Part shown: one piece after another, positions 6,601-14,717 of the stretch
Layout of the letters: every line of letters starts with the position of its first letter
How positions within the stretch are numbered: the first letter of the stretch is position 1
NCBI GenBank assembly: GCA_946411385.1
Contig: CAMKDV010000014.1
Span: 1 to 64,000, forward strand
Direction of reading: 5' to 3'
DNA length: 64,000 nucleotides
Source: an uncultured Bacteroidales bacterium
GTDB lineage: Bacteria > Bacteroidota > Bacteroidia > Bacteroidales > Paludibacteraceae
Notes under the pieces: model-generated
Seen by the model: the letters and a program-made list of their open reading frames with translations, nothing else
The model's database searches: none
Told to the model about the DNA's origin: nothing
Made by a program: the position numbers and the translations under genes

Positions 6601-9110
6601 AGATTTCCCGCAGCCGAGGCGTTTTGTGACGAAGCCCACAGGGTGGGAGCTTCTGTTTGCGATGTCCATTTATACAGCCGGATTTTTCCAGGACCGCCTG
6701 AGGCAGTCATATGGTCAGCATTCATGCCTACCAATACATTATCTTCGGTAAAAGCAATGTCTGACAATGGCATAGTGGTAAAGCCTGTTGCAATGGTAAG
6801 GTCAATTGTATTGGTGCAACCCGTTGTCGGGATAATGGCTTCTACGGCACTGGTCTCGGGATTGATCTTGTAGATATACGGATTCTTGAATTCGTCAATG
6901 GCCAAAACATACAGTTTGCCGCCATTCATCAGCGTGCGCCGCATCGTCTTACCTTCAACGGCTTGAGCCAATGTGGTAGGATTGGTAAGTACCCAATGAG
7001 CGGTTACTGAGTAGTCTGCCAATTGGTTGACGGTCGTAACCTTTGTGCCTGCACCATTCGTCCAGCCGGTAAACGTATAATTGGTCTTAACCAATGTAGG
7101 CAACGTATATGTTGCATTTACATGTGCCGGAAGATTGGCAGTAGTATACGACGGCAACCATGCAGCAGGCTGACCGGCAGTAGTGAAGTCGGCATTTCCG
7201 CTATAACCCGAAGTGTTTTCAGCAGAGCAATTAAAGAAAGCTTGTACACCAAAACGCCAAAGTACTTCAGTATTAATGGAGCGTCCAGCCGCTGTTGTAA
7301 CGCCGGAGATATAATCACCCAGCCATTTCCATGGAGAGTTTTCATTCGTCATGAATTCTTGCATGTACTGATTGGCAAATGTTGCCACCGCTGTAATAGG
7401 TTGATCTCCACGGTTCAAGCCATAATATGCATTATATGCCGGCATGAAATCTGTCCAGAGTTCTTCATTGGTCTTGCTCAATGTACCGCCGTAGGTGTTA
7501 TATGTAATCGTGTAAGGGTCAACGGTTACAACACATTCGTCGGTGAATTCGCCGTCGGTTGTTGTCACGGTGATGGTTGTAGTTCCGGCTTTGAGTGCGG
7601 ACACGACACCTTCATCGCTAATGGTTGCAACTGTCGGATCCGATGATGACCATGTATATGTCTTGTCGGTTGCGTCAGCAGGTGCTACAGTAGGAGTAAG
7701 GGTAAATGATCCGCCTACCTTCAGCGTCTTGCTATCTTGGTCAAGTGTAACGCCTGTTACATCCACAACGGAAACCAATGTCTGCAGCGTAATCGTTTGC
7801 GTCGATTTAGCCGGAGTGGTGCAGGTGTTGTCGGTGTTGACGGGTGCGAATATATGTAATCTTTCTGATGATGATTGTACAACATACAAGTTGTTAGCGT
7901 AGTCAAAAGCAATTCCATCTATATTAGCTGCTATTTCTGGTGTAGAGTATAATGCTTCTAGGGTGGGAAGCCCGTCAGCAGTGTATGTTGCTGTAAAAAC
8001 TTTTACGCCTTTTGAATTACTCATAGCTACTAATGAGCCGTCTTTATTTACAGCCATAGCACCTCGAGATGCATTTACTAATCCTAAATCAGCTTCGTAA
8101 GAGGTATAATTTTTTGTGCCGTTCGCTTTTAAATGGCTTAATGACGGATAGCCATCACCTCCATCGGTCCAACGATTTTGAGCAACCCAAAAACCTCCAT
8201 GCAAATCATAGGCAATTGATGTATGAGCGGTGATTAAGGGAATATCAGACGCTAGACAAAATGTTGTAGAGTTGCCTGTATATGGCAATGAATTATTTCC
8301 AATAGAGTATTTGAGCACTTTAGCACCGGTAGCTGCTATGTTGTCCAGTGTATACAAAACTTTGTCGGCTCCTTTACCAACCACAGAAAGACCATATGGC
8401 TTACCACCATCTATCACTTTTACTAAAGCGGATGACGGATTTCCATCAGGTAGTTTCCACACTCCGGTTGGAGCCAGACTGCAACTAACATACACGTCGC
8501 CATCCTCAGCTACAGTAATACGATAAGGAGAGCCAACCGCAGAAGAGCCTGCGCCAGTTGAAGCCCAAGAAGCATCTGTAATACCAGCTGTAGAAGTTGA
8601 ATTCAGACAGGTGAGTGCTGGATTGTATACAAATATACCTTTCGTCTTGGCAATTGAGTTTGACGTTCCGCTTGTACACATGGAAATATAAATGTTTCCG
8701 AAATTGTCAGTTTCAGGAAAATTATTAATTGCAACTCCGCGTGTAGCATAAAAAGATTCGGCTCGTGAGACTTCTGTAAGTGAAGCGTTAACCGCACCTG
8801 TTGCTTTCAGCGCCCAATTATACGTGCCACCGACAACGTCGCCGAGGTCGATGGTGGTTGTATGGTTGCCTTTGGTAAGCAGAGAAGATGTTTCAATGCT
8901 CACTCGCTTCACTACAGTTTGAGAGGAGTTGATCAGTTGAAACTCCAATCCTGTTGCCGGGGCATTAAGATAGTAGGAAATTTGTACCTGGTTATCTGCG
9001 TCTGCCGCCTCGTTGCGCAGCCCTGACGCATAAATGTTTAACTCTGCTGCATGGGACGAACTCCCCGCGAACAAGGAGAATAAAACAAAGAAAAGTAATC
9101 TTCGCTTCAT
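3633..9110 (-). CDS. Giant secreted protein with two Big_2 Ig-like domains and a beta-helix, 1825 aa
   Basis: The ATG at 9110 begins a clear signal peptide (MKRRLLFFVLFSLFAG, cleavage near SSHAA). By rough residue position: NHL/propeller-like region 120-430; Big_2 domain ~448-535 (VTGVTLDQDSKTLKVG... AGTTTITV); InlB/Listeria-Bacteroides-type repeat ~640-710 (YTFTGWTNGAGTKVT); second propeller-like region ~715-1030; second Big_2 domain ~1038-1117; parallel beta-helix with NNxF-type turns ~1150-1540; C-terminal domain ~1600-1750 of the kind ending many Bacteroidales surface proteins; and a tail KVIRDGQLIIIRNGQEYTI resembling short T9SS-associated C-termini. It is probably exported to the surface. 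The ligand is unknown. It has its own consensus promoter at 9179-9210. Confidence 0.85.
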   Translation of the reverse strand: MKRRLLFFVLFSLFAGSSSHAAELNIYASGLRNEAADADNQVQISYYLNAPATGLEFQLINSSQTVVKRVSIETSSLLTKGNHTTTIDLGDVVGGTYNWALKATGAVNASLTEVSRAESFYATRGVAINNFPETDNFGNIYISMCTSGTSNSIAKTKGIFVYNPALTCLNSTSTAGITDASWASTGAGSSAVGSPYRITVAEDGDVYVSCSLAPTGVWKLPDGNPSSALVKVIDGGKPYGLSVVGKGADKVLYTLDNIAATGAKVLKYSIGNNSLPYTGNSTTFCLASDIPLITAHTSIAYDLHGGFWVAQNRWTDGGDGYPSLSHLKANGTKNYTSYEADLGLVNASRGAMAVNKDGSLVAMSNSKGVKVFTATYTADGLPTLEALYSTPEIAANIDGIAFDYANNLYVVQSSSERLHIFAPVNTDNTCTTPAKSTQTITLQTLVSVVDVTGVTLDQDSKTLKVGGSFTLTPTVAPADATDKTYTWSSSDPTVATISDEGVVSALKAGTTTITVTTTDGEFTDECVVTVDPYTITYNTYGGTLSKTNEELWTDFMPAYNAYYGLNRGDQPITAVATFANQYMQEFMTNENSPWKWLGDYISGVTTAAGRSINTEVLWRFGVQAFFNCSAENTSGYSGNADFTTAGQPAAWLPSYTTANLPAHVNATYTLPTLVKTNYTFTGWTNGAGTKVTTVNQLADYSVTAHWVLTNPTTLAQAVEGKTMRRTLMNGGKLYVLAIDEFKNPYIYKINPETSAVEAIIPTTGCTNTIDLTIATGFTTMPLSDIAFTEDNVLVGMNADHMTASGGPGKIRLYKWTSQTEAPTLWASSQNASAAGNLNDAITVGALTFVGNSTTGTSQAIGIVVNKNSPSEYRYVLINLTDGVHQNTRYNRSVVAGGTSAIKATTIGTDVQIHPSPLNGDFIITGSLCRPIEVIENATSGEAATYNTTEVIDAPTVGSYFFTEDAIKYMVIPTAAGISIYNITSGLADAVSVKDIDAANTATYRAVFAVRNEDDLVLYLQKDNVISKYTEEDFFAVTINSVTLNKDETSLVVGETETLTAEVDPDDAVVTVIWSSGNESVATVSDEGVVTAVSAGTAIITATAGEQSDQCTVTVTAPLPMAGTYKIGGAEPDYATLHAACEDINLRSLSADVTFLICADLSESANSGIVNNSDYTLTIRPDGNTKRTISFGTAPDNAGPSGHIMIGYDLSGWASTDTKNIIIDGSYNGEGQYLEFQAGTIGGVVVVYYGKVTDSEVRNCRLINGRTENTNYVVHFRTEKGSDKAPTGVGFDNCYMQVTGVDNAQAVYFNGSQSATTAGKPKDCYLRGCEIVSKLRGVFINGADGAIFEGNTFRLPSASGGYLAHAILGNSQRGTITVRENMFTELKTNNVNNSTSSAPVGIRAITAVGGGTVATWIVENNYFSGMDAINNNAGGKDMVLTYIACTDLCEIRHNTFHLASLTKKPSTALSSTAPIACIRLENTKAHIIQNNLFVSDETEAHNSLISGTLPSAVSGNVFYHAGTNAAVTPSATTFDDLAATYKENNKWQQVAFSETYKPAAAYTGNINLIVAQIEGIDHDIEGNERGDITHVGCYEYPLALTFAETSDANTEILDMIDGITADVTLQRTFSADVPWYTLVLPFDVSAEQMQAIFGSGYRVAKLEEARMKSANALLLRFADHTAIEAGVPCLFHTGQDINEDIVFHNVTIDAADPDYTVGVVTLHGLYDRTTVEANEANFYLGTGSYLYPYSTDILTNAFRAYFDLSAIPNPSSCSARIVFQEDAATELDETIAPEDNTVQKVIRDGQLIIIRNGQEYTIDGRLREVR

Positions 9111-9178
9111 GACTATGGTATTTAGATTGGTTTTTATATTTGGCAATCCATAGGACTGCACGTTGTGTTTTTCGTGTG

Positions 9179-9210
9179 CAAAGTTACAACTTTTTTTGCA
9201 TTTATGCAAA
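9179..9210 (-). promoter_or_regulatory. Consensus promoter of the 1825-aa gene
   Basis: On the minus strand, TTTG (complement of 9207-9210), a 20-nt spacer and TAACTTTG (complement of 9179-9186). The start codon at 9110 is ~60 nt downstream. Confidence 0.85.
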
Positions 9211-9313
9211 TAAATCTCTCAAAAAAAGAGCATTTTTCAAAAAAAACTTTGTTTTTTCGGAAAAATGCCCATTCTCGGCAATCAATCACCCATTTTTGGG
9301 ATAGGAAAGAAAG

Positions 9314-9343
9314 GACGCTTTGCTACAGGACGCTACGCTACAG
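9314..9343. repeat. Two 15-bp direct repeats (GGACGCT..GCTACA)
   Basis: GGACGCTTTGCTACA is followed directly by GGACGCTACGCTACA, ending 3 bp before the apbE stop codon. It is another short intergenic tandem, here with period 15. Confidence 0.75.
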
Positions 9344-9345
9344 GG

Positions 9346-10365
9346 TTAGTCTGTCCAGCGGGAGGAGGTGAGGATGCGGGTGGAGTCGGGGTGGTTGGCA
9401 ATAGAAAGGATGAGCAGGCAGGCGGAGAGGGTGTCTTGCTCGATCATGGTCAGGGCGTCGTCGGCACCAAGGACCATGCAGGCGGTAGCCAGGGCGTCGG
9501 CGCGCATACATGAGCTGCTGCGGACGGTAGCGGACAGAAGGCTGTGCTGCACAGGATAGCCGGTACGCGGGTCGATGGTGTGGGAGCGTTTCTGCTCGCC
9601 GTCGTAGTAGAAATTGCGGTAGTTGCCGGAAGTAGCCAGGGCAATGCCGGTGGTCTGCAGCACTTTCTCCACTTCGTTGACCGTACCGGAAGCATCGTCG
9701 ATAGGCCGCGTGATACCGATACGCCAAGGTTGGCCATGACTATTCACTCCATGCGCCACCACCTCGCCGCCTATATCTACCAGATAATCATTGCATCCGT
9801 TGCGCCTGAGCAGGTCGGCAATCATATCGCAGCTCTGACCTTTGGCAATAGCGCCGGCATCGATACGGACGGAAGCATCCTGGCGGCGCAGGACATAGCC
9901 GTTGCCGGTCATGACGAGCGAGAGCTGCTCCATGCCTATATGCGGCAGCAGGCTGTCAACCATCTCGGGCGTGACATGCGACTTATTCTTTAATCCGAAG
10001 CCCCAAAGGTTGACGAGCGGGGCTACCGTGATATCGAATGCTCCGCCTGACAGGCTATGCACATCCTCAGCCGTGCGGTACATCTGTACGAAATAGGTAT
10101 CCACAATGCTGTCAGTGCCGTTATTAAGGCGGCTGAGCGTAGACTGCGGATTGAACATGCTGAGCGAGGCGTCGAAGGCATCGAAAGCGGCATGGATAGA
10201 GTCGTGCAAATCTGCCTTGGCGGCATACTGCACAGCATAGTAGGTACCGAAGACCTGTCCTTTGTTCTGATAATAGTTCACACCGTCATGTTCGGGCCAA
10301 AAAAGCAGCACCACCGCCGCGAGGGCGATGAGTGCTGTAGAGGTTATTCGTTGTTTGCGCGTCAT
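9346..10365 (-). CDS. apbE: FAD:protein FMN transferase
   Basis: ApbE covalently attaches FMN to threonine of flavoproteins such as the RnfG/NqrC subunits, in the periplasm. The motifs are in order: LSMFNPQSTLSRLN at 68-81, DAGAIAKG at 169-176, DIGGE at 197-201, SHTIDPRTGYPV at 261-272 and the metal-binding DALATA at 290-295. Residues 9-23 form an N-terminal membrane anchor and there is no lipobox. At 339 aa the length is normal. No Rnf/Nqr genes are in the window. It lies 12 bp after the gene for the 281-aa outer-membrane barrel, so they are probably co-transcribed. Confidence 0.95.
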   Translation of the reverse strand: MTRKQRITSTALIALAAVVLLFWPEHDGVNYYQNKGQVFGTYYAVQYAAKADLHDSIHAAFDAFDASLSMFNPQSTLSRLNNGTDSIVDTYFVQMYRTAEDVHSLSGGAFDITVAPLVNLWGFGLKNKSHVTPEMVDSLLPHIGMEQLSLVMTGNGYVLRRQDASVRIDAGAIAKGQSCDMIADLLRRNGCNDYLVDIGGEVVAHGVNSHGQPWRIGITRPIDDASGTVNEVEKVLQTTGIALATSGNYRNFYYDGEQKRSHTIDPRTGYPVQHSLLSATVRSSSCMRADALATACMVLGADDALTMIEQDTLSACLLILSIANHPDSTRILTSSRWTD

Positions 10366-10377
10366 GGGTAAGACAGT

Positions 10378-11223
10378 TTAGAACCACACACCCAGACCGA
10401 TACAACCGTTCAGACGCTGCTGATAGAGCTTGTAGTCGCCTGCCTGCCAGATGAAAGCGTTGCTCTTGTTAATACCATAGGTATTGATCGAACCCAAGGC
10501 AAAAAGATCCAGTTCGCATACATCAAAATCCCAGGCTTTCTCGAAACGTGCAGCGATGTTGTTTACTGCAAAACCGTCGTTGCCGTACAGCGTGCTCGCC
10601 CAGGGCGATATACCCAGCGCCAGGCTCAATGTCATGTCAAAAGGCAATGCTAGGTCGTATTTTGCCTCGATGTAGGTGGAGAAAGCGCGTTTGAGCGTAC
10701 CGTCTTCCTTTTCCAGGTGGTCAGCGCCTAATACCATTGTATTCCATGTGATGGACAGGGGCACCTTTTCAAACAGGGTGCTGAAATCATAGCCCAGCGA
10801 CACCTCGGTCTGCGACGTGCCGTTCTCGGGGTTCTTCCAGTTGAGGAAAGGCGAGCCGCCGAAATAGTAATAGTGGGTAAAGCCAACCGTCACGCCCCAG
10901 ATATTGGCATTGAGGTAGATATCCACTTCGGGAATGAATCGTGTGTTGGGATCGTTGCCTTCTGCATCGACGGCAAGACCACGGACGAACTTCCAGTCGG
11001 ATGCACCGAGCGAGCCCCACGCACCTACGCGCAGCGACGAGTGTTCAGCATCGAAACCGACAGCTACGTCAGGCTGAAAGCTCAAACCGCCATTGTATTG
11101 TCCGCGCCAGATATAGGCAGAAACAAGTTCCGCACCGGCGTCATAACCAAATTCCACCGCTTGCATGCGGCTACTCATCAAGATAGCCGCAAAGGCTACA
11201 AAAAGAGTAAAGATTCTTTTCAT
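10378..11223 (-). CDS. Outer-membrane beta-barrel protein, 281 aa
   Basis: Signal peptide (MKRIFTLFVAFAAILMSSRMQA), then alternating amphipathic strands and a terminal aromatic residue (GLGVWF), as in outer-membrane barrels. The motif SAYIWRGQYNGGLSFQPD is closely matched by NYIWRGLYVGGLSLQAEAD in the next gene upstream, so the two are paralogues. The family is found in Bacteroidetes without assigned function (it resembles TorF/Gcw_chp-type barrels). It sits between apbE and its paralogue with short spacers. Confidence 0.75.
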   Translation of the reverse strand: MKRIFTLFVAFAAILMSSRMQAVEFGYDAGAELVSAYIWRGQYNGGLSFQPDVAVGFDAEHSSLRVGAWGSLGASDWKFVRGLAVDAEGNDPNTRFIPEVDIYLNANIWGVTVGFTHYYYFGGSPFLNWKNPENGTSQTEVSLGYDFSTLFEKVPLSITWNTMVLGADHLEKEDGTLKRAFSTYIEAKYDLALPFDMTLSLALGISPWASTLYGNDGFAVNNIAARFEKAWDFDVCELDLFALGSINTYGINKSNAFIWQAGDYKLYQQRLNGCIGLGVWF

Positions 11224-11275
11224 TTCGTTTGTTAATCAGTTATCAAATAGTTAATTGTTTATAGTTTGTATTCGT

Positions 11276-12145
11276 TTAATGCCATGCTACGCCCACCTTG
11301 ATATTGCCCATCGGCTGCATACTGCTGGGGTTGAACATGAGCATGCCGCCAATATTGACGGAGCAATAGTCGGTAAGCGTCCATGATTTGCCCAACGCCA
11401 CGTTGAGGTTGACGACGGCAAAATCTTTCTCAAAACCGGTGTACATACTCTTCCACGGCGTGATGCCGAGTGCTCCGCCCAGGCTGATATCGTACTTGAA
11501 AGTGTGGTTGTAGCCGACTTCGATATAGGTGGAGTAGGCACGTTTGAGCTCGCCGTTAAGCAAATAGCCGTCGCGTCCGAAGGTACGCGTACACCAGAGG
11601 ATATGCAGGGGAATACGGTCGGAGATGCGGTACTTGACGCGCCACTCGGTAGTGATGCCACCACCGCCCGGAGCATGGTTGGCAAAATCGAAGTAGCGTG
11701 AGCGCTGTCCGTCGGCATAATGGTCGAAATAGTACATGTGCATGAACATGATAGTCAGACCTTTGTAGCGATAGCCCAGCGCCATGTCCAGCTCGGGGTT
11801 GAGACCCGTAACCGGCTGTCCGGCAGCATCGCGCTTGCCCCACGACCAATCGGTAGCACCCACATTCCACCACATATTGAGGAAGAAACCGTAGTACTCC
11901 ACATCCGCTTCCGCTTGCAGACTAAGACCGCCCACATAGAGTCCGCGCCAGATATAGTTGGCATCGATCTCGGCAGCTGCGCTCCAGGCAAAATGTGAAG
12001 GGGCAGAGGCAACCTGGGACATATCAGATATGTCCTCGGGCGTGTCCTGCGCAAACCCGCTTGCAGCAAACAGCGAGAGCGTCACTCCGATGATAAGCAG
12101 AGCAAGCCCTCGTTGTCTGAATCCTCTTATGGTGGAGGATAGCAT
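11276..12145 (-). CDS. Outer-membrane beta-barrel protein, 289 aa, paralogue of the neighbour
   Basis: The N-terminal ~32 residues contain a signal peptide (LALLIIGVTLSLFAASGFAQ). The barrel shares with the 281-aa protein the YIWRG.Y.GGLS start, the VGATDW/LGASDWK segment, a MYYFD/HYYYFGGSPF loop, the KRAYSTYIEVGYN/KRAFSTYIEAKYD strand and the LGITPW strand. It is a tandem duplicate that has diverged widely. Substrate unknown. It is 14 bp downstream of the small 82-aa gene on the same strand. Confidence 0.75.
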   Translation of the reverse strand: MLSSTIRGFRQRGLALLIIGVTLSLFAASGFAQDTPEDISDMSQVASAPSHFAWSAAAEIDANYIWRGLYVGGLSLQAEADVEYYGFFLNMWWNVGATDWSWGKRDAAGQPVTGLNPELDMALGYRYKGLTIMFMHMYYFDHYADGQRSRYFDFANHAPGGGGITTEWRVKYRISDRIPLHILWCTRTFGRDGYLLNGELKRAYSTYIEVGYNHTFKYDISLGGALGITPWKSMYTGFEKDFAVVNLNVALGKSWTLTDYCSVNIGGMLMFNPSSMQPMGNIKVGVAWH

Positions 12146-12159
12146 CTCTCCGTAAGGTG

Positions 12160-12408
12160 TTAGATGGAGTTTTTAGCCTCCCACGCGATGCGCAGGGCTA
12201 CCTCCAGGATCCGTGTGTCACCGAGCATGACGATTCCACCGTCAGGCCCCGGCTCGATATGATAGCCTGCTTCCGGTGAGCCCGAGCCATTGAAATAGGC
12301 GCGAACCTCATCGGCATTGATCTGCAACTCAGCAGCAATCTTGTCCATACTACCATGGGGCAGACTATCTTTCACTTCACGAAGACGATTAAATGTTGTA
12401 CGTGTCAT
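12160..12408 (-). CDS. Conserved small protein, possible DNA-binding, 82 aa
   Basis: Residues 1-40 (TRTTFNRLREVKDSLPHGSMDKIAAELQI) look like a short helix-turn-helix with alternating basic residues. The rest includes a GPDGGIVMLGD turn and a C-terminal helix. Small proteins of this type occur in Bacteroidales without known function. It lies between nadD (51 bp) and the barrel gene (14 bp). Confidence 0.6.
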   Translation of the reverse strand: MTRTTFNRLREVKDSLPHGSMDKIAAELQINADEVRAYFNGSGSPEAGYHIEPGPDGGIVMLGDTRILEVALRIAWEAKNSI

Positions 12409-12459
12409 ATCTTATTTGTTTTTAGTTAGTTTCTTGTTTGAACTCTATGAGATAGAGCG

Positions 12460-13011
12460 TTAGTATCCTCTTTGAAAGAAGGGATCAGCCAGCCTGCTTG
12501 CGGCTTTTTGCTCGCGCAGCTGCGTGCTCGATACGTCAAAGAGGGGAGCGTTTTCGAGCAGTTTGACTGATTTGTGCATCTTGATTTCGTTGCGTAACTC
12601 AGGCGTCTGTTTGCCACGCGGATAGACGAGTACGCGGAAATGCCGTTCGATATATCCCCATTCGCGCCAGCGGGTACGTATAGCCCAGTTGTCCTGGCCG
12701 ATGAGCAAGAGGAAAGTATGCTCGGGATAGGCTTTCTTGAGTTCTTTGAGGGTGTTGGCAGTAAAGGAAGGACGGGGCAAGTTGAACTCAAAATCACTTA
12801 CCACTACGTTGGGAATGTCCTCGACTGCTTTCTTAGCAGCTTCCAGCCTGCGTTGTTCGTCATCCAGCAGACCTTCCGCTTTGAGCGGGCTGTTAGGCGT
12901 GACCATAAGCCACACTTCGTCCACGTCGGTATGTTCAGCCACCCATTTGGCCAAGCCGACATGTCCGTAGTGAATAGGATTGAACGAGCCGCCGAAAATT
13001 GCTATGCGCAT
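12460..13011 (-). CDS. nadD: Nicotinate-nucleotide adenylyltransferase
   Basis: Converts nicotinate mononucleotide and ATP to deamido-NAD in NAD synthesis, in the cytoplasm. The nucleotidyltransferase motif GGSFNPIHYGH is at 7-17 and the second signature SSTQLRE at 161-167 (the usual ISSTxIR). At 183 aa the length is normal. It follows gmk by 1 bp, a pairing common in Bacteroidetes, so the two are almost certainly in one transcript. Confidence 0.95.
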   Translation of the reverse strand: MRIAIFGGSFNPIHYGHVGLAKWVAEHTDVDEVWLMVTPNSPLKAEGLLDDEQRRLEAAKKAVEDIPNVVVSDFEFNLPRPSFTANTLKELKKAYPEHTFLLLIGQDNWAIRTRWREWGYIERHFRVLVYPRGKQTPELRNEIKMHKSVKLLENAPLFDVSSTQLREQKAASRLADPFFQRGY

Positions 13012-13012
13012 G

Positions 13013-13567
13013 TTAACCTATAAATGATTGAATTTCTTTATCCAATGCAGCTTTGGCTGCTGTGAGATCGTCATTGACGATGATCGTGTCGAAGAGCGGT
13101 GCGTCAGCCATCTCGATGGATGCTTTGGCGAGCCGTTCCTCAATCTTCTCCGGCGAGTCTGTTCCGCGTCGCGTCAGTCGTTCGCGCAGCACCTCTACCG
13201 AGGGCGGTGCGATGAAGATGGCTCGTGCTCTATCGCCAAACAGGCGCTTGATATTGATGCCACCTTTGACATCAATATCGAATACGACATGATGTCCGGC
13301 GCCCTCAATACGGTCGATCTCAGAGCGCAGTGTACCGTAGTACGTGCCCTGATAGACCTGTTCCCACTCGACAAAAGCCTCCTGGCTGATGAGCTGCTCA
13401 AATCGCTCACGCGAGATGAAGTAGTACTCCACGCCATCCTGCTCTTTGCCTCGCGGGGCACGTGTGGTAGCACTGATACTGAGCTCCATGTCGTTGCGTG
13501 TCTCCAAAAGATGCTGTACCAGAGTGGACTTGCCTGAACCGCTTGGTGCGGAAAAGATTAGAATCAT
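13013..13567 (-). CDS. gmk: Guanylate kinase
   Basis: Phosphorylates GMP to GDP. P-loop SGSGKST at 9-15, GMP-binding SATTRAPRGKEQDGVEYYF around 33-51, and the DIDVKGG segment near residue 98. At 184 aa it is a compact full-length enzyme. It is directly upstream of nadD (1-bp gap), and 49 bp separate its start from the barrel gene upstream. Confidence 0.95.
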   Translation of the reverse strand: MILIFSAPSGSGKSTLVQHLLETRNDMELSISATTRAPRGKEQDGVEYYFISRERFEQLISQEAFVEWEQVYQGTYYGTLRSEIDRIEGAGHHVVFDIDVKGGINIKRLFGDRARAIFIAPPSVEVLRERLTRRGTDSPEKIEERLAKASIEMADAPLFDTIIVNDDLTAAKAALDKEIQSFIG

Positions 13568-13616
13568 CGTGTTTCGCTTTTAGTGGTGCGTTTTGATCCG
13601 TTGGTTCTGAATGGGG

Positions 13617-14717
13617 TTACCACAGTTCGCACTGGCAGTCCTTCATGAAGCGCTGCTGCTTGCGGTAATTCTTGCCGCTCTCCAAAGGTACACTCCACAG
13701 GCTGACGCTGATACGTATACCCGCGCTGGCGCGGTTGTAACGCTTAACCAGTTGATCGCCTGATAGATCAGTTTCTATACGTTTGGTCACACCGTCAGCA
13801 CGGTTGGCCTCAAGCACTGACGTGTAGTCACGGCGGAACAGCGGCGTCTCACTATACATGCTGGCGCTGTGGTTCCACTCGAGGAGCGACGTATTGTTCG
13901 TCACTGCAGGTTTGTGGCCCAGCGGATCGTACTCAGCGTAGATACCGATGCCTACGTCCGTATTGTCACCTACCTTGAAGCTGTAGTTCAGATCAATCAT
14001 AGCCGTGATTGAATACCACGGGATAGAACTGCGTTGCAGGGCTTTGATGCCTTGCACGTTTTTGTCCAGCATACCGGCTTTGGTGATCTCGTCCAGCGGG
14101 TAGGGATTAGACGGCTGTCCGTCGGGGCCAATCATACCCGAACCGGCACGGCCAATCGTGACACCAGTGTCGTGATAGTACAACCACATATTCTCGTAAC
14201 GCATTCGTTGCCAATAGTATCCGCCGATAACATAACCGGCTCGCGCACCGATGAACATGCTGAAATTGCCAAAGAACAATCCCAATTGTACAGGTACGGA
14301 TGCTATGAGCATCTCTTGCGTTTCCGTGAACTTACTGATCTCGTAGTTTACATCCACTTCCATGTTGCTTGCTTCCATCGGTCTGGGAACGAAGTAATGG
14401 TCAGCATACATGACTGCAGCACCATTGGCATTCAACGTGGTATTGCCCACGAAGGTGCCGGCAGCTGCGTCGAAGCCTAAACCTACGCGTACGCCCACAT
14501 AGTACGGCGAGCGGTATTTGTAGGAGAAGTCCACACCCACGTTGTGGTTGGGCATGAAGTGACCGTAGTCCGATGTGTAAAGGAAAGCATTGGCACCTAC
14601 TCGTGCAGCAAACTCAAAAGCATGCTGCGCCTGTGCCGTGCACACGCCGAACACGGCTATGCCTATCACAAGTGACAGGCGTAGCCATATTGGACGTGAT
14701 GTTGATTTTCTTACCAT
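13617..14717 (-). CDS. Outer-membrane beta-barrel protein, 366 aa
   Basis: The ATG at 14717 overlaps the last 7 nt of nifJ; an in-frame start at 14756 would lie deep inside nifJ. The N-terminus carries a signal peptide (RLSLVIGIAVFGVCTAQAQ), followed by amphipathic strands typical of Bacteroidetes porin-like or PorT/OMP_b-brl proteins (VGVDFSYKYRSPYYVGVRVG). No peptidoglycan-binding domain is seen. The overlap with nifJ is odd because the two products have no evident link. Confidence 0.75.
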   Translation of the reverse strand: MVRKSTSRPIWLRLSLVIGIAVFGVCTAQAQHAFEFAARVGANAFLYTSDYGHFMPNHNVGVDFSYKYRSPYYVGVRVGLGFDAAAGTFVGNTTLNANGAAVMYADHYFVPRPMEASNMEVDVNYEISKFTETQEMLIASVPVQLGLFFGNFSMFIGARAGYVIGGYYWQRMRYENMWLYYHDTGVTIGRAGSGMIGPDGQPSNPYPLDEITKAGMLDKNVQGIKALQRSSIPWYSITAMIDLNYSFKVGDNTDVGIGIYAEYDPLGHKPAVTNNTSLLEWNHSASMYSETPLFRRDYTSVLEANRADGVTKRIETDLSGDQLVKRYNRASAGIRISVSLWSVPLESGKNYRKQQRFMKDCQCELW

